Shown: positions 1 to 8,132, counted from the first letter of the stretch. The stretch is DNA of 15,025 nucleotides from Lactobacillales bacterium (GCA_031257815.1 JAIRNX010000113.1:1-15025); one strand, 5' to 3'. A program made the numbers and translations. Notes: generated from the sequence alone by a model not told the origin.

Positions 1-149
1 CGATCTCCATAATTGCGCCTTTTTTGGAAATTTTGTACCTTTTGTTGTCAAAAAGCCTCGAAATAGCACCACTATTTCTACGTTTTTTTCCTAAAAATGC
101 ACAAAAATTTCTCAAAAAATTCATCAATAGAGAGATCGTTAACAGGCTC
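1..149. mobile_element. MITE-like repeat, copy 1 (left end cut by window)
   Basis: The window opens inside CGATCTCCAT, the inner part of an inverted end whose right partner is AGAGATCGTTAACAGGCTC at 131-149. With the missing outer bases the element would be about 160 bp. It has no coding capacity. The same end sequence recurs at 689-709 (degenerate), twice in the 1248-1296 palindrome, and at 8151-8167. A 24-base interior block at 95-118 recurs at 607-630 with one mismatch. A short non-coding element with inverted ends and several copies fits a MITE. The parent insertion sequence is not in the window and I cannot name its family. Confidence 0.55.
60..89 (+). terminator. possible intrinsic terminator inside repeat copy 1
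   Basis: A 7-bp stem GAAATAG (60-66) / CTATTTC (72-78) with loop CACCA is followed after four bases by seven T residues (83-89). The stem is AT-rich and short and the T-run is slightly displaced, so termination would be weak. It could serve a gene left of the window or simply be part of the element's own fold. Confidence 0.3.
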
Positions 150-192
150 TAAAAGAGAAGCGTTTTAAAAAATAAAGCGAAAGGATTTTAGA

Positions 193-492
193 ATGAAATT
201 AATAAATATAACAAGCGATCATCCTCGCTTAGTACTTAATCAACTTGAGAGCACTGATGCGCAATTGGTAGAAATTTACTCTTTAGGCAACACTATTGTT
301 ATTTATACAGAAGCGCCTTCCCATAATGAAATTGTGCTAACAAATAAAAAACGTAGCGTTAGCAATGATGAAATAAAAGTTGTGAAAAAATTTTTCAAAC
401 GTAAAATGAAAAATTTTACATATAATGAAAAAGATATTATAATCTCAAAAACAAATGGTTTAGTTGAGATCTCTATTCCTCATGAAAATTAA
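193..492 (+). CDS. DUF1827-like small hypothetical protein
   Basis: A 99-residue soluble protein, preceded by AAAGGA at a usable distance from the ATG. The N-terminal half carries the run LNQLESTDAQLVEIYSLGNT followed by IVIYTEAPSHNE. I recognise this from memory as the conserved core of DUF1827, a roughly 100-residue family of lactic acid bacteria with no known function. The C-terminal half is lysine-rich (KKFFKRKMKNF) and may be charged surface. There is no signal peptide or membrane segment. It stands alone between two copies of the repeat, with no operon partner. The family call rests on recall of the motif, not on a search. Confidence 0.6.
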   Translation: MKLINITSDHPRLVLNQLESTDAQLVEIYSLGNTIVIYTEAPSHNEIVLTNKKRSVSNDEIKVVKKFFKRKMKNFTYNEKDIIISKTNGLVEISIPHEN

Positions 493-606
493 TAAAGATA
501 ATAATTTATTGAAACAAAATAAGCATGAATCATTCGGCAAAAGCAAAACGTTCCATTTTTATTTTTTTGAGAATCTAAGAATCTGAAAGCTGTACTTTTA
601 GCTTAG

Positions 607-709
607 AAATGCACAGAAATTTCTCAAAAAGACCTGGCAGGTTTACAAATTGTTTTGAGTTTGCTTGATAAACGGGGTTCATCAATAAAGAGACAAGTTA
701 ACAGGTTCC
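607..709. repeat. degenerate MITE-like repeat, copy 2
   Basis: Two modules of copy 1 reappear here in the same order and orientation. The first is the block AAATGCACAGAAATTTCTCA... at 607-630 (one mismatch to 95-118). The second is TTCATCAATAAAGAGA...GTTAACAGGTTCC at 678-709 (copy 1 has TTCATCAATAGAGAGATCGTTAACAGGCTC). In copy 1 the modules almost touch, whereas here about 47 bases lie between them. The left inverted end is not recognisable. Either this copy gained an insert or copy 1 is a deletion derivative. It lies downstream of the minus-strand atpE-like gene. Confidence 0.5.
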
Positions 710-727
710 TAGATTTGTATTTATAAA
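698..727 (+). promoter_or_regulatory. possible outward promoter from repeat end, antisense to atpE
   Basis: TTAACA (698-703) in the inverted end, then 18 bases, then TATAAA (722-727). Each hexamer has five of six consensus bases. Transcription would run rightward across the minus-strand c-subunit gene. AT-rich DNA yields such matches by chance, so confidence is low. Confidence 0.2.
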
Positions 728-729
728 AA

Positions 730-957
730 TTAATGTAATCTAGAAAACAACATTAATCCAAAAAGAATAATTGCAATCATAGCTACGCCGTCAATAAATC
801 CTAGTCCAATAAACATCATTGTATTTAATTTCCCTGATAATTCTGGCTGACGAGCTATACTCTTCATTGTGGTCATGACCACAATTGCATTTCCAATCGC
901 TGCACCAATAACTGACAACCCGATTAACAAACCAATTCCTATACCTAGAGTATTCAT
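730..957 (-). CDS. F-type ATP synthase c-subunit-like protein, stand-alone
   Basis: A 75-residue hairpin of two hydrophobic helices. The polar loop carries ARQPE (residues 35-39), the signature of F0 subunit c, which forms the rotating proteolipid ring in the membrane. Helix 1 is glycine-rich with GAAIGN (18-23). Helix 2 is FIGLGFIDGVAMIAIILFG with Asp56 at the ion-binding carboxylate position, where Enterococcus and Lactobacillus c-subunits usually have Glu; E. coli uses Asp. The start ATG has GAAGGAG upstream. In normal atp operons atpB precedes and atpF follows; neither is visible here, only repeat sequence downstream and an operator-like palindrome upstream. It could be a displaced or duplicated atpE, or part of an operon broken by rearrangement. 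Confidence 0.75.
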   Translation of the reverse strand: MNTLGIGIGLLIGLSVIGAAIGNAIVVMTTMKSIARQPELSGKLNTMMFIGLGFIDGVAMIAIILFGLMLFSRLH

Positions 958-1087
958 GCCATCATTTCTCCTTCATTAATTTCATTAATATCTCGATTTT
1001 TATCATTCAATTTCAGTAAAATACAGGAATATACTAGCAAACATCATATTTAATAACAAGTAATTTTTCATCGCTTATTATTTTGGG

Positions 1088-1137
1088 TGTCATTGTTCAC
1101 TGAACAATGGTCGGGACATTTTCACTGAGCAATGACA
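1088..1137. promoter_or_regulatory. operator-like palindrome pair between atpE-like gene and glyQ
   Basis: CATTGTTCACTGAACAATG (1091-1109) is a perfect inverted repeat with 9-bp arms around one base. Fourteen bases later CACTGAGCAATGACA (1123-1137) repeats its right half with one change, and its reverse complement matches TGTCATTGTTCACTG from 1088 with two changes. So there is one full site and one closely related half site. Short symmetric sites with a 1-bp centre are typical of dimeric repressors, often TetR/AcrR type, but no regulator gene is in the window. They lie in the divergent region and could control the minus-strand gene. Confidence 0.5.
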
Positions 1138-1164
1138 TATTTAATGTACAATTAAAAATGATTT

Positions 1165-1193
1165 TTGACAATCCTTAAGCGAGAGTTTATTCT
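1165..1193 (+). promoter_or_regulatory. sigma-A promoter of glyQS
   Basis: TTGACA (1165-1170), 17 bases, TATTCT (1188-1193). The -35 box is perfect, the spacing ideal, and the -10 matches four of six. Transcription should begin near 1200, giving a leader of about 110 bases that contains the 1248-1296 palindrome. An in-frame TTG upstream of glyQ coincides with this -35 box, so it cannot be the start codon on this transcript. Confidence 0.6.
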
Positions 1194-1247
1194 AAACAAA
1201 AATAGCAAAATTGCAATGAAAAAGAGGAGTAACTTTATCATTGATAA

Positions 1248-1296
1248 TAAGAACCTGTTAACGATCTCCATTATGGAGATCGTTAACAGGTTCTTA
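1248..1296. repeat. perfect palindrome, two repeat ends joined head to head
   Basis: The 24-bp arms (1248-1271 and 1273-1296) pair without mismatch around a single T. Each arm contains GAACCTGTTAACGATCTCC, the same inverted end found in the MITE-like copies. It therefore looks like an element reduced to its two ends. In RNA it would form a very stable 24-bp hairpin ending one base before the GAAGGG Shine-Dalgarno (1297-1302) of glyQ, a position where it could limit ribosome access or be cut by RNase III. Confidence 0.85.
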
Positions 1297-1311
1297 GAAG
1301 GGAATAGTGTG

Positions 1312-2205
1312 ATGTCAAAAGGCCTAAGTGTTCAAGAGATAATTTTAACATTGCAAAATTTTTGGTCGAGTCAAGGTTGTTTAGTAATGCAAGCTTATGA
1401 TACGGAAAAAGGTGCGGGAACAATGAGCCCATATACTTTTTTACGAGCTATCGGTCCAGAGCCGTGGAATGCTTGTTATGTAGAGCCTAGCAGACGTCCA
1501 GCAGATGGACGGTACGGCGAAAATCCTAATCGTTTGTATCAACATCATCAGTTTCAGGTGGTGATGAAACCCTCTCCTGAAAATATTCAAGACTTATATT
1601 TAGAAAGTTTAAATTTATTGGGTATTGTTGCAAATGAGCATGATATTCGTTTTGTAGAGGATAATTGGGAAAATCCTTCGATGGGCTGTGCTGGTCTTGG
1701 CTGGGAAGTTTGGCTAGATGGTATGGAGATTACTCAGTTTACTTATTTCCAGCAAGTTGGAGGACTTAGCGTTAAGCCAGTTACAGCTGAGTTAACTTAC
1801 GGACTTGAGCGACTTGCTTCTTATATCCAAGAAGTAGACTCGGTTTATGATTTAAGATGGTCGCGTGATGTAAAATATGGCGAAATTTTTAAACAGCCTG
1901 AATACGAGCATTCAAAATATTCTTTTGAGTTATCTGATCAAAAGCTACTATTGAGCAATTTTGAACATTTTGAAAAAGAAGCAAAACGCTGTGTTGCCGA
2001 AAATCTGGTTCATCCGGCATATGATTATATTTTAAAATGTTCTCATACTTTTAACTTACTGGATGCCAGAGGTGCAATTTCTGTAACGGAAAGAGCAAAA
2101 TTTTTAGCACGAATTCGCAATATGGCTAAATCGGTAGCTAAGATTTTTGTTGAAGAGCGAAAAAGATTAGGTTATCCATTGTTAAACAATCTGGAGGTGA
2201 CTTGA
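1312..2205 (+). CDS. glyQ: glycyl-tRNA synthetase alpha subunit
   Basis: The catalytic subunit of the alpha2beta2 class II glycyl-tRNA synthetase, which activates glycine with ATP and charges tRNA-Gly in the cytosol. The ATG at 1312 is chosen because it has GAAGGG nine bases upstream and gives [20 protein letters not shown], the family's usual N-terminus. The resulting 297 residues match the usual ~300. The near-invariant stretch around residues 44-63 ([20 protein letters not shown]) and the class II motif 3 (YGLER, Gly164-Arg167) are intact. The reading frame stays open upstream through the palindrome to a TTG at 1165, but that codon is the -35 box. The stop TGA is directly followed by the glyS ATG, so the two subunits are translated together. 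No T-box leader, the common control for this operon in Firmicutes, is seen. Confidence 0.95.
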   Translation: MSKGLSVQEIILTLQNFWSSQGCLVMQAYDTEKGAGTMSPYTFLRAIGPEPWNACYVEPSRRPADGRYGENPNRLYQHHQFQVVMKPSPENIQDLYLESLNLLGIVANEHDIRFVEDNWENPSMGCAGLGWEVWLDGMEITQFTYFQQVGGLSVKPVTAELTYGLERLASYIQEVDSVYDLRWSRDVKYGEIFKQPEYEHSKYSFELSDQKLLLSNFEHFEKEAKRCVAENLVHPAYDYILKCSHTFNLLDARGAISVTERAKFLARIRNMAKSVAKIFVEERKRLGYPLLNNLEVT

Positions 2206-4302
2206 ATGGCAAAGGATATGTTATTAGAAATCGGTTTAGAAGAAATGCCGGCTCATATCGTTCTTCCTGCAATGGAGCAACTCAAAGAAAAAGCGGCGCA
2301 GTTTTTAAAAGAAAACCGTTTATCGTTTAAAAAAATTGAGGCCTTCTCAACTCCACGTCGCTTAGCTGTACGCGTTTTTGATGTAGCAGATAAGCAAGAA
2401 GATATCAAAAAAGAAATCAAAGGGCCGGCCAAAAAAATCGCTTTAGATAAAAAGCAAAATTGGACAAAAGTAGCTGATGGTTTTGTACGCTCTCAAGGTC
2501 TTAGCACAGATGATATCTTTTTTAAAGAGATCAAAGGTGTAGAATATCTTTATGTCACCAAATTTGTTAAAGGACTACCATCTTTTGAAGTATTAACAGG
2601 ACTAAAAGATGTGATTATGAATTTAACTTTTCCTGTATCAATGCGATGGGCTGATTATGATTTTCAGTATATTCGTCCAATTCATTGGCTTGTGGCGATG
2701 CTTGATGAAGAGATTATTCCTTTTAGGGTTTTAGATATTCAAACAGGTAATTTTTCGCGATCTCATCGTTTATTAGATAAAGAAGTAACTTTTGCTCATC
2801 CAGCTGAGTATTTAACACGTTTAGCAAAGACAGATGTGGTGGCTGACGTTGCTAAACGAAAGACAATGATTATTGATCAGATTCAAAAAATCGCGCATCA
2901 AAATAATTGGATAATTGATTTAGATGAAGATTTGCTGATAGAAGTAGTTAATTTGGTGGAGTATCCAACAGCCTTTGTAGGCGAATTTGCTGAAAAATAT
3001 TTGGCTGTGCCTGAAAAGGTACTGATTACTTCAATGAAAGAGCATCAACGCTTCTTTTATGTCAGAGATGCTGATGGACAATTAAGTCCACATTTTATTT
3101 CTGTGCGTAACGGTCGCGCAGAACATCTGAAAAATGTTATTAAAGGTAATCAAAAGGTTTTAGTTGCTCGCCTAGAAGATGCAAAATTTTTCTGGGAGGA
3201 AGATCAAAAACTTAAAATTGCTGATTTGACGGAGAAATTAACGCGAATCACATTTCATGAAAAAATCGGAACATTAGCTGAACATATGCAGCGCACAAAA
3301 ATTATTGCCAAAATTTTGGCCGAAAAATTGGCAATTCCTATCAGTGAAAAAAAGAATTTACTACGTGCAGCTGAAATTTATAAGTTTGATCTACTAACAA
3401 ATATGGTCGGCGAATTTCCTGAATTACAAGGGATAATGGGTGAAAAATATGCTGTTTTAGCAGGTGAAGGCAAAGCTGTAGGGCAAGCGATTCGTGAACA
3501 CTACTTACCCGCTGGTTTAAATGACCCTTTACCAAAGTCTGATATTGGGGCCATTCTAGCTCTTGCTGATAAAATCGAAACGCTTTATAGTTTCTTCTCT
3601 GTCGGATTGATCCCTTCTGGCTCAAACGATCCTTATGCTTTACGTCGCAGCGCTTTAGGCATAATTCGTATTATTAAGGAGCGCAGGTGGAGTTTCTCCT
3701 TTGCTGATTTGCAGGAAACAATTTTTGCAGCAGTGAATAAGAAAACATTCAAGTATCTTGTTAAAGGAGAAGTACTTGATTTTATCAAAGCGCGAATGAA
3801 GAAAGTTTTACAACAAAAAGGAATTCGTTATGACTTAATTGAAGCAACCCTTGGTGGACATTCAACGGAAATTACAAGTTTAATTAATGTAGCGAATACC
3901 TTGCAAAAACACGTGAAGGATGAGAATTTTAAATCGGTGATGGAAAGTTTAACACGAGTTATTAATCTAGCACAAAAAGCAGAAAAAATAGTTCAAGTAG
4001 ATCCAGCCTTATTTGAAAATAATGAAGAAAAACAACTATATAAGGTTTTTAAAACCGTTTACAAAAATATCAATGCTGCACAAGCAGAGGAAATTTATAA
4101 AGAACTAATTAGTTTGCAAAAACCAATCGATGCATACTTTGAAAATACTTTTGTCAACGCAGAAAATGAAACAATCAAATTCAATCGTTATAGCCAATTA
4201 GTTGAAATTGCCGAATTAATTTTAAACTTTGCAGATGTGAGAAAAATTATCTTTTCGAAAATGTGCAAACACAAGCAGGAGCGCGCAAGAATTAGCAGTT
4301 GA
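2206..4302 (+). CDS. glyS: glycyl-tRNA synthetase beta subunit
   Basis: The beta subunit of glycyl-tRNA synthetase, which binds tRNA-Gly and is needed for aminoacylation together with GlyQ. Its 698 residues are close to the family's ~690. Recognisable features are the N-terminal LLEIGLEEMPA, MRWADYDFQYIRPIHWLVAM (from 146), SMKEHQRFFYV (from 276), the HD-like middle part (FDLLTNMVGEFPELQG near 395, LADKIETLYSFFSVG near 450), and a C-terminal anticodon-binding domain rich in helices. GAGGTGA lies before the ATG, inside the glyQ end. The family usually ends just after the FADV...K motif. Here FADVRKIIFS is followed by MCKHKQERARISS, a basic tail of about 13 residues that looks like read-through into foreign or rearranged sequence. 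It should still be functional. Confidence 0.95.
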   Translation: MAKDMLLEIGLEEMPAHIVLPAMEQLKEKAAQFLKENRLSFKKIEAFSTPRRLAVRVFDVADKQEDIKKEIKGPAKKIALDKKQNWTKVADGFVRSQGLSTDDIFFKEIKGVEYLYVTKFVKGLPSFEVLTGLKDVIMNLTFPVSMRWADYDFQYIRPIHWLVAMLDEEIIPFRVLDIQTGNFSRSHRLLDKEVTFAHPAEYLTRLAKTDVVADVAKRKTMIIDQIQKIAHQNNWIIDLDEDLLIEVVNLVEYPTAFVGEFAEKYLAVPEKVLITSMKEHQRFFYVRDADGQLSPHFISVRNGRAEHLKNVIKGNQKVLVARLEDAKFFWEEDQKLKIADLTEKLTRITFHEKIGTLAEHMQRTKIIAKILAEKLAIPISEKKNLLRAAEIYKFDLLTNMVGEFPELQGIMGEKYAVLAGEGKAVGQAIREHYLPAGLNDPLPKSDIGAILALADKIETLYSFFSVGLIPSGSNDPYALRRSALGIIRIIKERRWSFSFADLQETIFAAVNKKTFKYLVKGEVLDFIKARMKKVLQQKGIRYDLIEATLGGHSTEITSLINVANTLQKHVKDENFKSVMESLTRVINLAQKAEKIVQVDPALFENNEEKQLYKVFKTVYKNINAAQAEEIYKELISLQKPIDAYFENTFVNAENETIKFNRYSQLVEIAELILNFADVRKIIFSKMCKHKQERARISS

Positions 4303-4540
4303 TGAGATATTGAAGGGGCAACTTATGAATATTGATACATAGAGATATCTGCAATTCGGAAAGTAAATAAAGTAGCTATTTAAACCATCGCCAACACTCT
4401 ATCAAGATTTTTCTTAATATCTGGTGGTGCTTTCGAATATAAGTGCAAAAAAGCAAAAATTGCGAAAAACTCCCCTGCGTAAATGATTACTGACTTTGGC
4501 TTTTTTATTTTCCTAATTGCAGTTAGAGATATATTTTTGT
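4303..4540. other. intergenic region after glyS, no gene recognised
   Basis: About 240 bases of AT-rich DNA. Just after the glyS stop, a different frame reads QELAVDEILKGQLMNIDT and then stops at 4330. It looks protein-like, may be the tail of a lost gene, and I cannot assign it. No convincing terminator with a GC stem and T-run is visible for glyQS. The run GGCTTTTTTATTTT at 4499-4512 has no good stem in front of it. Confidence 0.3.
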
Positions 4541-4569
4541 TTGAAAATTATTTTTAGTTATGATATTTT
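4541..4569 (+). promoter_or_regulatory. weaker promoter candidate upstream of bacteriocin locus
   Basis: TTGAAA (4541-4546), 17 bases, TATTTT (4564-4569). Five and four of six consensus bases with ideal spacing, in very AT-rich DNA. It would add a second start about 55 bases upstream of the better promoter. Confidence 0.3.
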
Positions 4570-4593
4570 TACGGTGTTGGTAGATCAAATAAT

Positions 4594-4623
4594 TTGACAA
4601 ATGAGAAAGAGGGTGTGCATAAT
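4594..4623 (+). promoter_or_regulatory. best promoter for the bacteriocin operon
   Basis: TTGACA (4594-4599), 18 bases, CATAAT (4618-4623). The -35 box is perfect and the -10 matches five of six. The last base of the -10 is immediately followed by the first GACCAGA unit, so the transcript should start within the heptamer array. The bacteriocin gene begins about 380 bases downstream, with no other convincing promoter between. The leader would contain the array and the 17-codon ORF. Confidence 0.5.
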
Positions 4624-4692
4624 GACCAGAGACCAGAGACCAGAGACCAGAGACCAGAGACCAGAGACCAGAGACCAGAGACCAGAGACCAG
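4624..4692. repeat. perfect 7-bp tandem array, (GACCAGA) x 9.9
   Basis: Nine exact GACCAGA units plus six bases of a tenth, without a single mismatch, in 69 bp. Perfect heptamer arrays change copy number easily by slipped-strand replication. The unit length is not a multiple of three, but no gene runs through it on the plus strand. A 60-codon minus-strand frame through it is only the repeat read as LVSGLWS. It lies exactly between the -10 box at 4618-4623 and the rest of the operon leader, so copy number changes would alter the 5' end of the transcript. The array is more GC-rich than its surroundings. Confidence 0.95.
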
Positions 4693-4893
4693 CATATATA
4701 ATAATTATTAATAGAGGATGTTTTTCTAGCCGAGCAAACGCACCTTGACAAAAAGGGAGTTTGGTGGGTTGTTTGTGTTACGACTAATTAAAAAAAAAAT
4801 CAAGATGGTTTGCGATAAAAATTTGAACAACAGTCATGTACCAAAACAAGAAAAGTATGGATAATCGATTGTTTGAAAAGGAGGAAAGATTTT

Positions 4894-4947
4894 ATGTTGA
4901 AATTTGGGATAAAAAAATCTGTAAAAAAAGTTTTGGAACAGGCTTAA
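4894..4947 (+). CDS. 17-residue cationic peptide ORF
   Basis: MLKFGIKKSVKKVLEQA, preceded by AAAAGGAGG (4876-4884), the strongest Shine-Dalgarno in this part of the window, nine bases before the ATG. It holds five lysines and one glutamate, and hydrophobic residues recur every three to four positions, so it would form a cationic amphipathic helix. It has no signal peptide or double-glycine leader. It sits 64 bases upstream of the circular-bacteriocin gene in the same predicted transcript. It may be a leader peptide coupling translation to the operon, a small leaderless antimicrobial or signal peptide, or the start of a decayed gene. I know no homologue. Confidence 0.4.
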   Translation: MLKFGIKKSVKKVLEQA

Positions 4948-5011
4948 TATATTACAACCACAAAATAAAATTGGAGTTTAAAAATGTTTTATGAAATGAG
5001 GGAGTTAGATT

Positions 5012-5275
5012 ATGAAGAAAAAGGTTTTAATTTTGTTTTTTTACATTGGGATATTTCCAATCATTAGCTTTTCTCCTTATTTAGCAGCCAATTTAGGAAT
5101 TGCCGAAAGTGCCGCTCTAAAAGCAATAGATATCATTGATGCAGCAGATAATGTTATGACAATTCTTTCATTAATTGCTATTGTAACTGGAGCAGGTGCA
5201 ATAAGCGGAGGGATGGTACTTGCAGCTAAAAAACTAGCCAAAAAAGTAGGGAAAAGAGCTGCGGCAGCGTGGTAG
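5012..5275 (+). CDS. circular bacteriocin precursor, enterocin NKR-5-3B/AS-48 type
   Basis: An 87-residue precursor of a head-to-tail cyclised antimicrobial peptide that permeabilises Gram-positive membranes. Residues 1-23 form a hydrophobic leader (MKKKVLILFFYIGIFP...SPY). Cleavage before Leu24 would give a 64-residue core, LAANLGIAESAA...KKVGKRAAAAW, closed by a Leu24-Trp87 bond. From memory, enterocin NKR-5-3B also has a 23-residue leader and 64-residue core, starting LTANLGI and ending AAAW; AS-48 ends KRAVIAW. The core is made of short hydrophobic helices with a glycine-rich turn (GAGAISGG, 60-67) and a basic patch Lys73-Arg82. Net charge is about +3, and there is no cysteine. TGAGGGAG precedes the ATG by seven bases. 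The adjoining genes are the expected maturation and immunity set. Confidence 0.9.
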   Translation: MKKKVLILFFYIGIFPIISFSPYLAANLGIAESAALKAIDIIDAADNVMTILSLIAIVTGAGAISGGMVLAAKKLAKKVGKRAAAAW

Positions 5276-5299
5276 TAATATTTAAATAGAAAGGCATTT

Positions 5300-6448
5300 A
5301 TGTTTAAAATACTGACTAACAGATATTCAGAAATTTTTCATGTTCCTTACAAAATAGTTGTCTTAGGTTATTTGCCAGCAACTTTGTTGCTGGTTGCTGC
5401 TACCTCAGTAATTACACTTTATTTTAGAAACGTTATTTTGCTTTTTAATATTATTTTTTTTATCTTCCGTTGGAATGTGCCGCTAATCGAGAGAATTTAT
5501 GCTTTAGAAAAAGTAAATATCTTTAAAACAAATAAAAAAATTGCCAGGCGTTTTTTATTTTATCTATTTCTGTCTAAAAATCCCGTTTTACTCAGTGGTT
5601 TTTGCTATATTTTTATTTTATCCATCAGTTCATTATGCTTAAAAGATCTTAATTTTTTCTTTTTAACTATTAATTTTTTTCTTATTAATTTGATTTCAAT
5701 TATTTCAGAAATATTTGTTAGTACTAAAAATCGTTTACTATATGGTGGAACTATTCTTTTTTTATTTCTAAATTTTGTAACAAAATCAACTACTTTATTA
5801 ATAACTATATTTATGCTGGAATTATTTACTTTATATTTTACCGATAAACAGGATCATAAAAATACAAAATACTTGCATTGTTTTTCTTTTCTTTATCGTT
5901 TTGAAGACTGGTTAAGATCAACCAATCTTTTTAGAATTTTCTTGAATAAAATTCTCTTTACAAATTTAAATTCAAAATTTTTTATTTTCGTACTTCCAAC
6001 TCTAATATTTTTGTTTATTTTTGGAAAATTCACAAAAACATTTATTCTCAGTGAATCTTTCTTATTTTTAACACTTTTTCAATTTGAATTCATGATAGAT
6101 AAACATATTGAAAATTTTGAAAACATCACAGAACGCATTATCCTTTTTAAAAGCGCGAAACTTCCCTTCCATAAACGCTTAATGTTTTCGACTTATTGGG
6201 ATATATCAAGATTTATTTTTTTGACTATCATTATCATCAATTATTTACACCTAGGAACTACTTGGAAAATGCTAATTTTTTCTATAATTGAATGCCTTTT
6301 TGTCAGCATTATAACCTATTATTACTTTTGGCTAGAAGAAAAAGAATTATATGAACATATAAAAGTCAAATCATATGTTCGCGTATTAATTCCTGCTATG
6401 ATTATGTCTACGGTCATTGCTTTATTAGTGGGAGTAAAAAGACTATGA
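5300..6448 (+). CDS. large membrane protein of circular-bacteriocin maturation/export
   Basis: 382 residues with roughly ten hydrophobic segments spread over the whole length, separated by short basic loops. Examples are near 23-43 (LGYLPATLLLVAATSVITLYF), 92-141, 146-180 and the C-terminal VLIPAMIMSTVIALLVGV. It shows no ATPase, protease or other catalytic motif. GAAAGG lies six bases before the ATG, 24 bases after the bacteriocin stop. It overlaps the next gene by ATGA (6445-6448), so both are translated together. In AS-48- and NKR-5-3B-type loci the gene after the structural gene codes for a large multi-span protein thought to take part in cyclisation or secretion. That role is assigned here by position and architecture only. 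The gene is strikingly T- and A-rich. Confidence 0.7.
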   Translation: MFKILTNRYSEIFHVPYKIVVLGYLPATLLLVAATSVITLYFRNVILLFNIIFFIFRWNVPLIERIYALEKVNIFKTNKKIARRFLFYLFLSKNPVLLSGFCYIFILSISSLCLKDLNFFFLTINFFLINLISIISEIFVSTKNRLLYGGTILFLFLNFVTKSTTLLITIFMLELFTLYFTDKQDHKNTKYLHCFSFLYRFEDWLRSTNLFRIFLNKILFTNLNSKFFIFVLPTLIFLFIFGKFTKTFILSESFLFLTLFQFEFMIDKHIENFENITERIILFKSAKLPFHKRLMFSTYWDISRFIFLTIIIINYLHLGTTWKMLIFSIIECLFVSIITYYYFWLEEKELYEHIKVKSYVRVLIPAMIMSTVIALLVGVKRL

Positions 6449-6951
6449 TAAAAAATATAAAAATAAAACAGTATTTGCTCTTTAGCTTTCTTTCGATTCT
6501 ACTCTTTTTCGCTACTATTCTCTTTCTTATCAAAGGACAATTCGTTTTAGCATCAGGAAAACTCGTCCATTTCCCTGAAAAAGGATTTAGCTATTTCTTA
6601 GAAATTTTATACCATAATCTTGTAAATTATATGCAATATCTCTTTTTTCCGGTAGCGCCACTATTAATTTTTAAAGATGACCTTGTTCTCTCATTTTTGA
6701 TAAGTCAGTCTATTGCTGATTTTGGAATTATTCAAACAGTTCGACATCTTTTACCACACGGATTAATCGAGCTACCAAATATTTTGCTCTATCAATTTCT
6801 TTCACTGAAATTTTTCTATCAATGGTGGATGCAGAAAAAGAAAATTCTTTTTATTACAAAATATTTTAGAGATAATCAAAAATTTTATCTTTTTTCACTA
6901 TTTTTATTGTTTATTGCTGCTTTGATAGAAGGATGTGAATGGAGGAGTTAA
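6445..6951 (+). CDS. DUF95/SpoIIM-family membrane protein of the bacteriocin locus
   Basis: 168 residues with four to five membrane spans. The segment LLPHGLIELPNILL (102-115) is the hallmark of the SpoIIM/DUF95 family (usual form LPHGxxElPA), and the end FIAALIEG is also typical of it. A DUF95 protein is the most consistent companion of circular bacteriocins, found in all well-studied loci. It is believed to act with the ABC ATPase in maturation, export or immunity, but its biochemistry is unresolved. It starts inside the stop of the preceding gene (ATGA), and its end overlaps the Shine-Dalgarno of the ATPase gene. Family membership is seen from the motif; the function is inferred from context. 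Confidence 0.8.
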   Translation: MIKNIKIKQYLLFSFLSILLFFATILFLIKGQFVLASGKLVHFPEKGFSYFLEILYHNLVNYMQYLFFPVAPLLIFKDDLVLSFLISQSIADFGIIQTVRHLLPHGLIELPNILLYQFLSLKFFYQWWMQKKKILFITKYFRDNQKFYLFSLFLLFIAALIEGCEWRS

Positions 6952-6953
6952 AT

Positions 6954-7550
6954 ATGATAAAAGTTAAAAATTTATCATTTTCTTATGACAATAAGCAACT
7001 ATTTTCAAATATAACAATTAATTTTGAAAATAATTTTTACTTACTTGAAGGTCGAAATGGTTCAGGTAAATCAACCTTAATGAAAATAATTGCCGGATTA
7101 AAAAATCCTGTAGAAGGTTTAGTAGAAAAATCTGAAAAATCTATAGATAAAATTTTATTTCTAGAATCTACTGGAGTAGGTTCTTCAGATTTATCAATTA
7201 TGGAAAATATCTCTCTTTTATACTGGATGTTTGATACAAAATTAACAGATTCACACATAAAAAAAATTAAAAAAACTTTATTTACAGAAGAAGAATTGCT
7301 AGAAAAATACATTAAAGCCTCATTAGGAATGAAATTAAAAGTAGGTCTTTCTTTATTGTATTCTGATATTGCTTGGGGACTTATTATTTTAGATGAAACT
7401 TTTTCTGGTATTGATGTAGAAAGTATGCAACATATCGTTTCTGAATTACAAAATAAACAATGTCCAAAAATTATCGTTTCTCATCAAAAAATGGAGCACT
7501 ATTTTAAAAATTATAAAAAGATCCGCCTAACAAAAAATAAAATTGAATGA
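6954..7550 (+). CDS. ABC transporter ATPase of the bacteriocin locus
   Basis: 198 residues, a single nucleotide-binding domain. Walker A is GRNGSGKST (33-41), Walker B LIILDE (143-148, Asp147 and catalytic Glu148), the D-loop SGID (151-154), and the switch His177 lies in IIVSHQ. The signature region is SLGMKLKVG (123-131) in place of LSGGQ, a form shared with SKGMKQ-type exporters. At the Q-loop position the sequence is FLES, with Glu71 where Gln is usual. The ATG at 6954 is chosen because GGAGGAG (6941-6947) sits seven bases before it; an in-frame ATG at 6939 lies upstream of that site. It would power export of, or immunity to, the bacteriocin together with the neighbouring membrane proteins. 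Confidence 0.88.
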   Translation: MIKVKNLSFSYDNKQLFSNITINFENNFYLLEGRNGSGKSTLMKIIAGLKNPVEGLVEKSEKSIDKILFLESTGVGSSDLSIMENISLLYWMFDTKLTDSHIKKIKKTLFTEEELLEKYIKASLGMKLKVGLSLLYSDIAWGLIILDETFSGIDVESMQHIVSELQNKQCPKIIVSHQKMEHYFKNYKKIRLTKNKIE

Positions 7551-7553
7551 AAG

Positions 7554-8075
7554 ATGGTTGCTAAGATGGATAAAAATATGAAAAATTTCTTTATCAAACT
7601 TATAATGGCTTTTTCTTATGTGGGAGTTCAAGTTAGTATTTTTATTGTACAAATAAATGATCAACGTTTTCATTTATTTTTGGAAAACATTGCATATAAG
7701 CATAAAATGAACGTAAACCAAATCGTTATGTTAACAATTGCTCTGTTGATAATTTTTAATTTCATTGTTTTAGCAGTGCAAAATTCAATCTATCAAACAA
7801 TTTTAAAATTATTTGGTCAATCAGAAAAATCAATATCCAAAATTTTTGCTTCTATTGTTTTTTCAAGTTTACTGACAGGACTGATCTTTATAATATGCAC
7901 TTTACTTTTAAAAATATCTTTATTCTCAGCAAGTTTTAGTTTTTCACTAATGTCTACAGTGTGCTTGCTTCTTTTATTCTATGCTCAAACAAAAGATCGA
8001 AAAGCTTTACTAGTTGTTAGTGCAATATCTTTTGTCTTTTTTATTCTAAATGCAATATGTGGATGTAGTATGTAA
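7554..8075 (+). CDS. small membrane protein, possible export/immunity partner
   Basis: 173 residues with five predicted membrane spans (about 12-32, 56-75, 93-120, 125-144, 150-168) and a cationic N-terminus (MVAKMDKNMKNFFIK). It begins three bases after the ATPase stop with only a weak ribosome-binding site, so it is probably translated by coupling. ATG codons at 7566 and 7578 are alternative starts. It ends NAICGCSM. It could be the permease partner of the ATPase or an immunity factor; the position after the ATPase is where AS-48 and NKR-5-3B loci carry small membrane proteins linked to immunity. No sequence motif decides between these. Confidence 0.65.
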   Translation: MVAKMDKNMKNFFIKLIMAFSYVGVQVSIFIVQINDQRFHLFLENIAYKHKMNVNQIVMLTIALLIIFNFIVLAVQNSIYQTILKLFGQSEKSISKIFASIVFSSLLTGLIFIICTLLLKISLFSASFSFSLMSTVCLLLLFYAQTKDRKALLVVSAISFVFFILNAICGCSM

Positions 8076-8132
8076 CTTGAGACAACTTTTCCAAGAGATT
8101 ATAATGCCTCAAAGAAAAGGAAGGTCAATCAA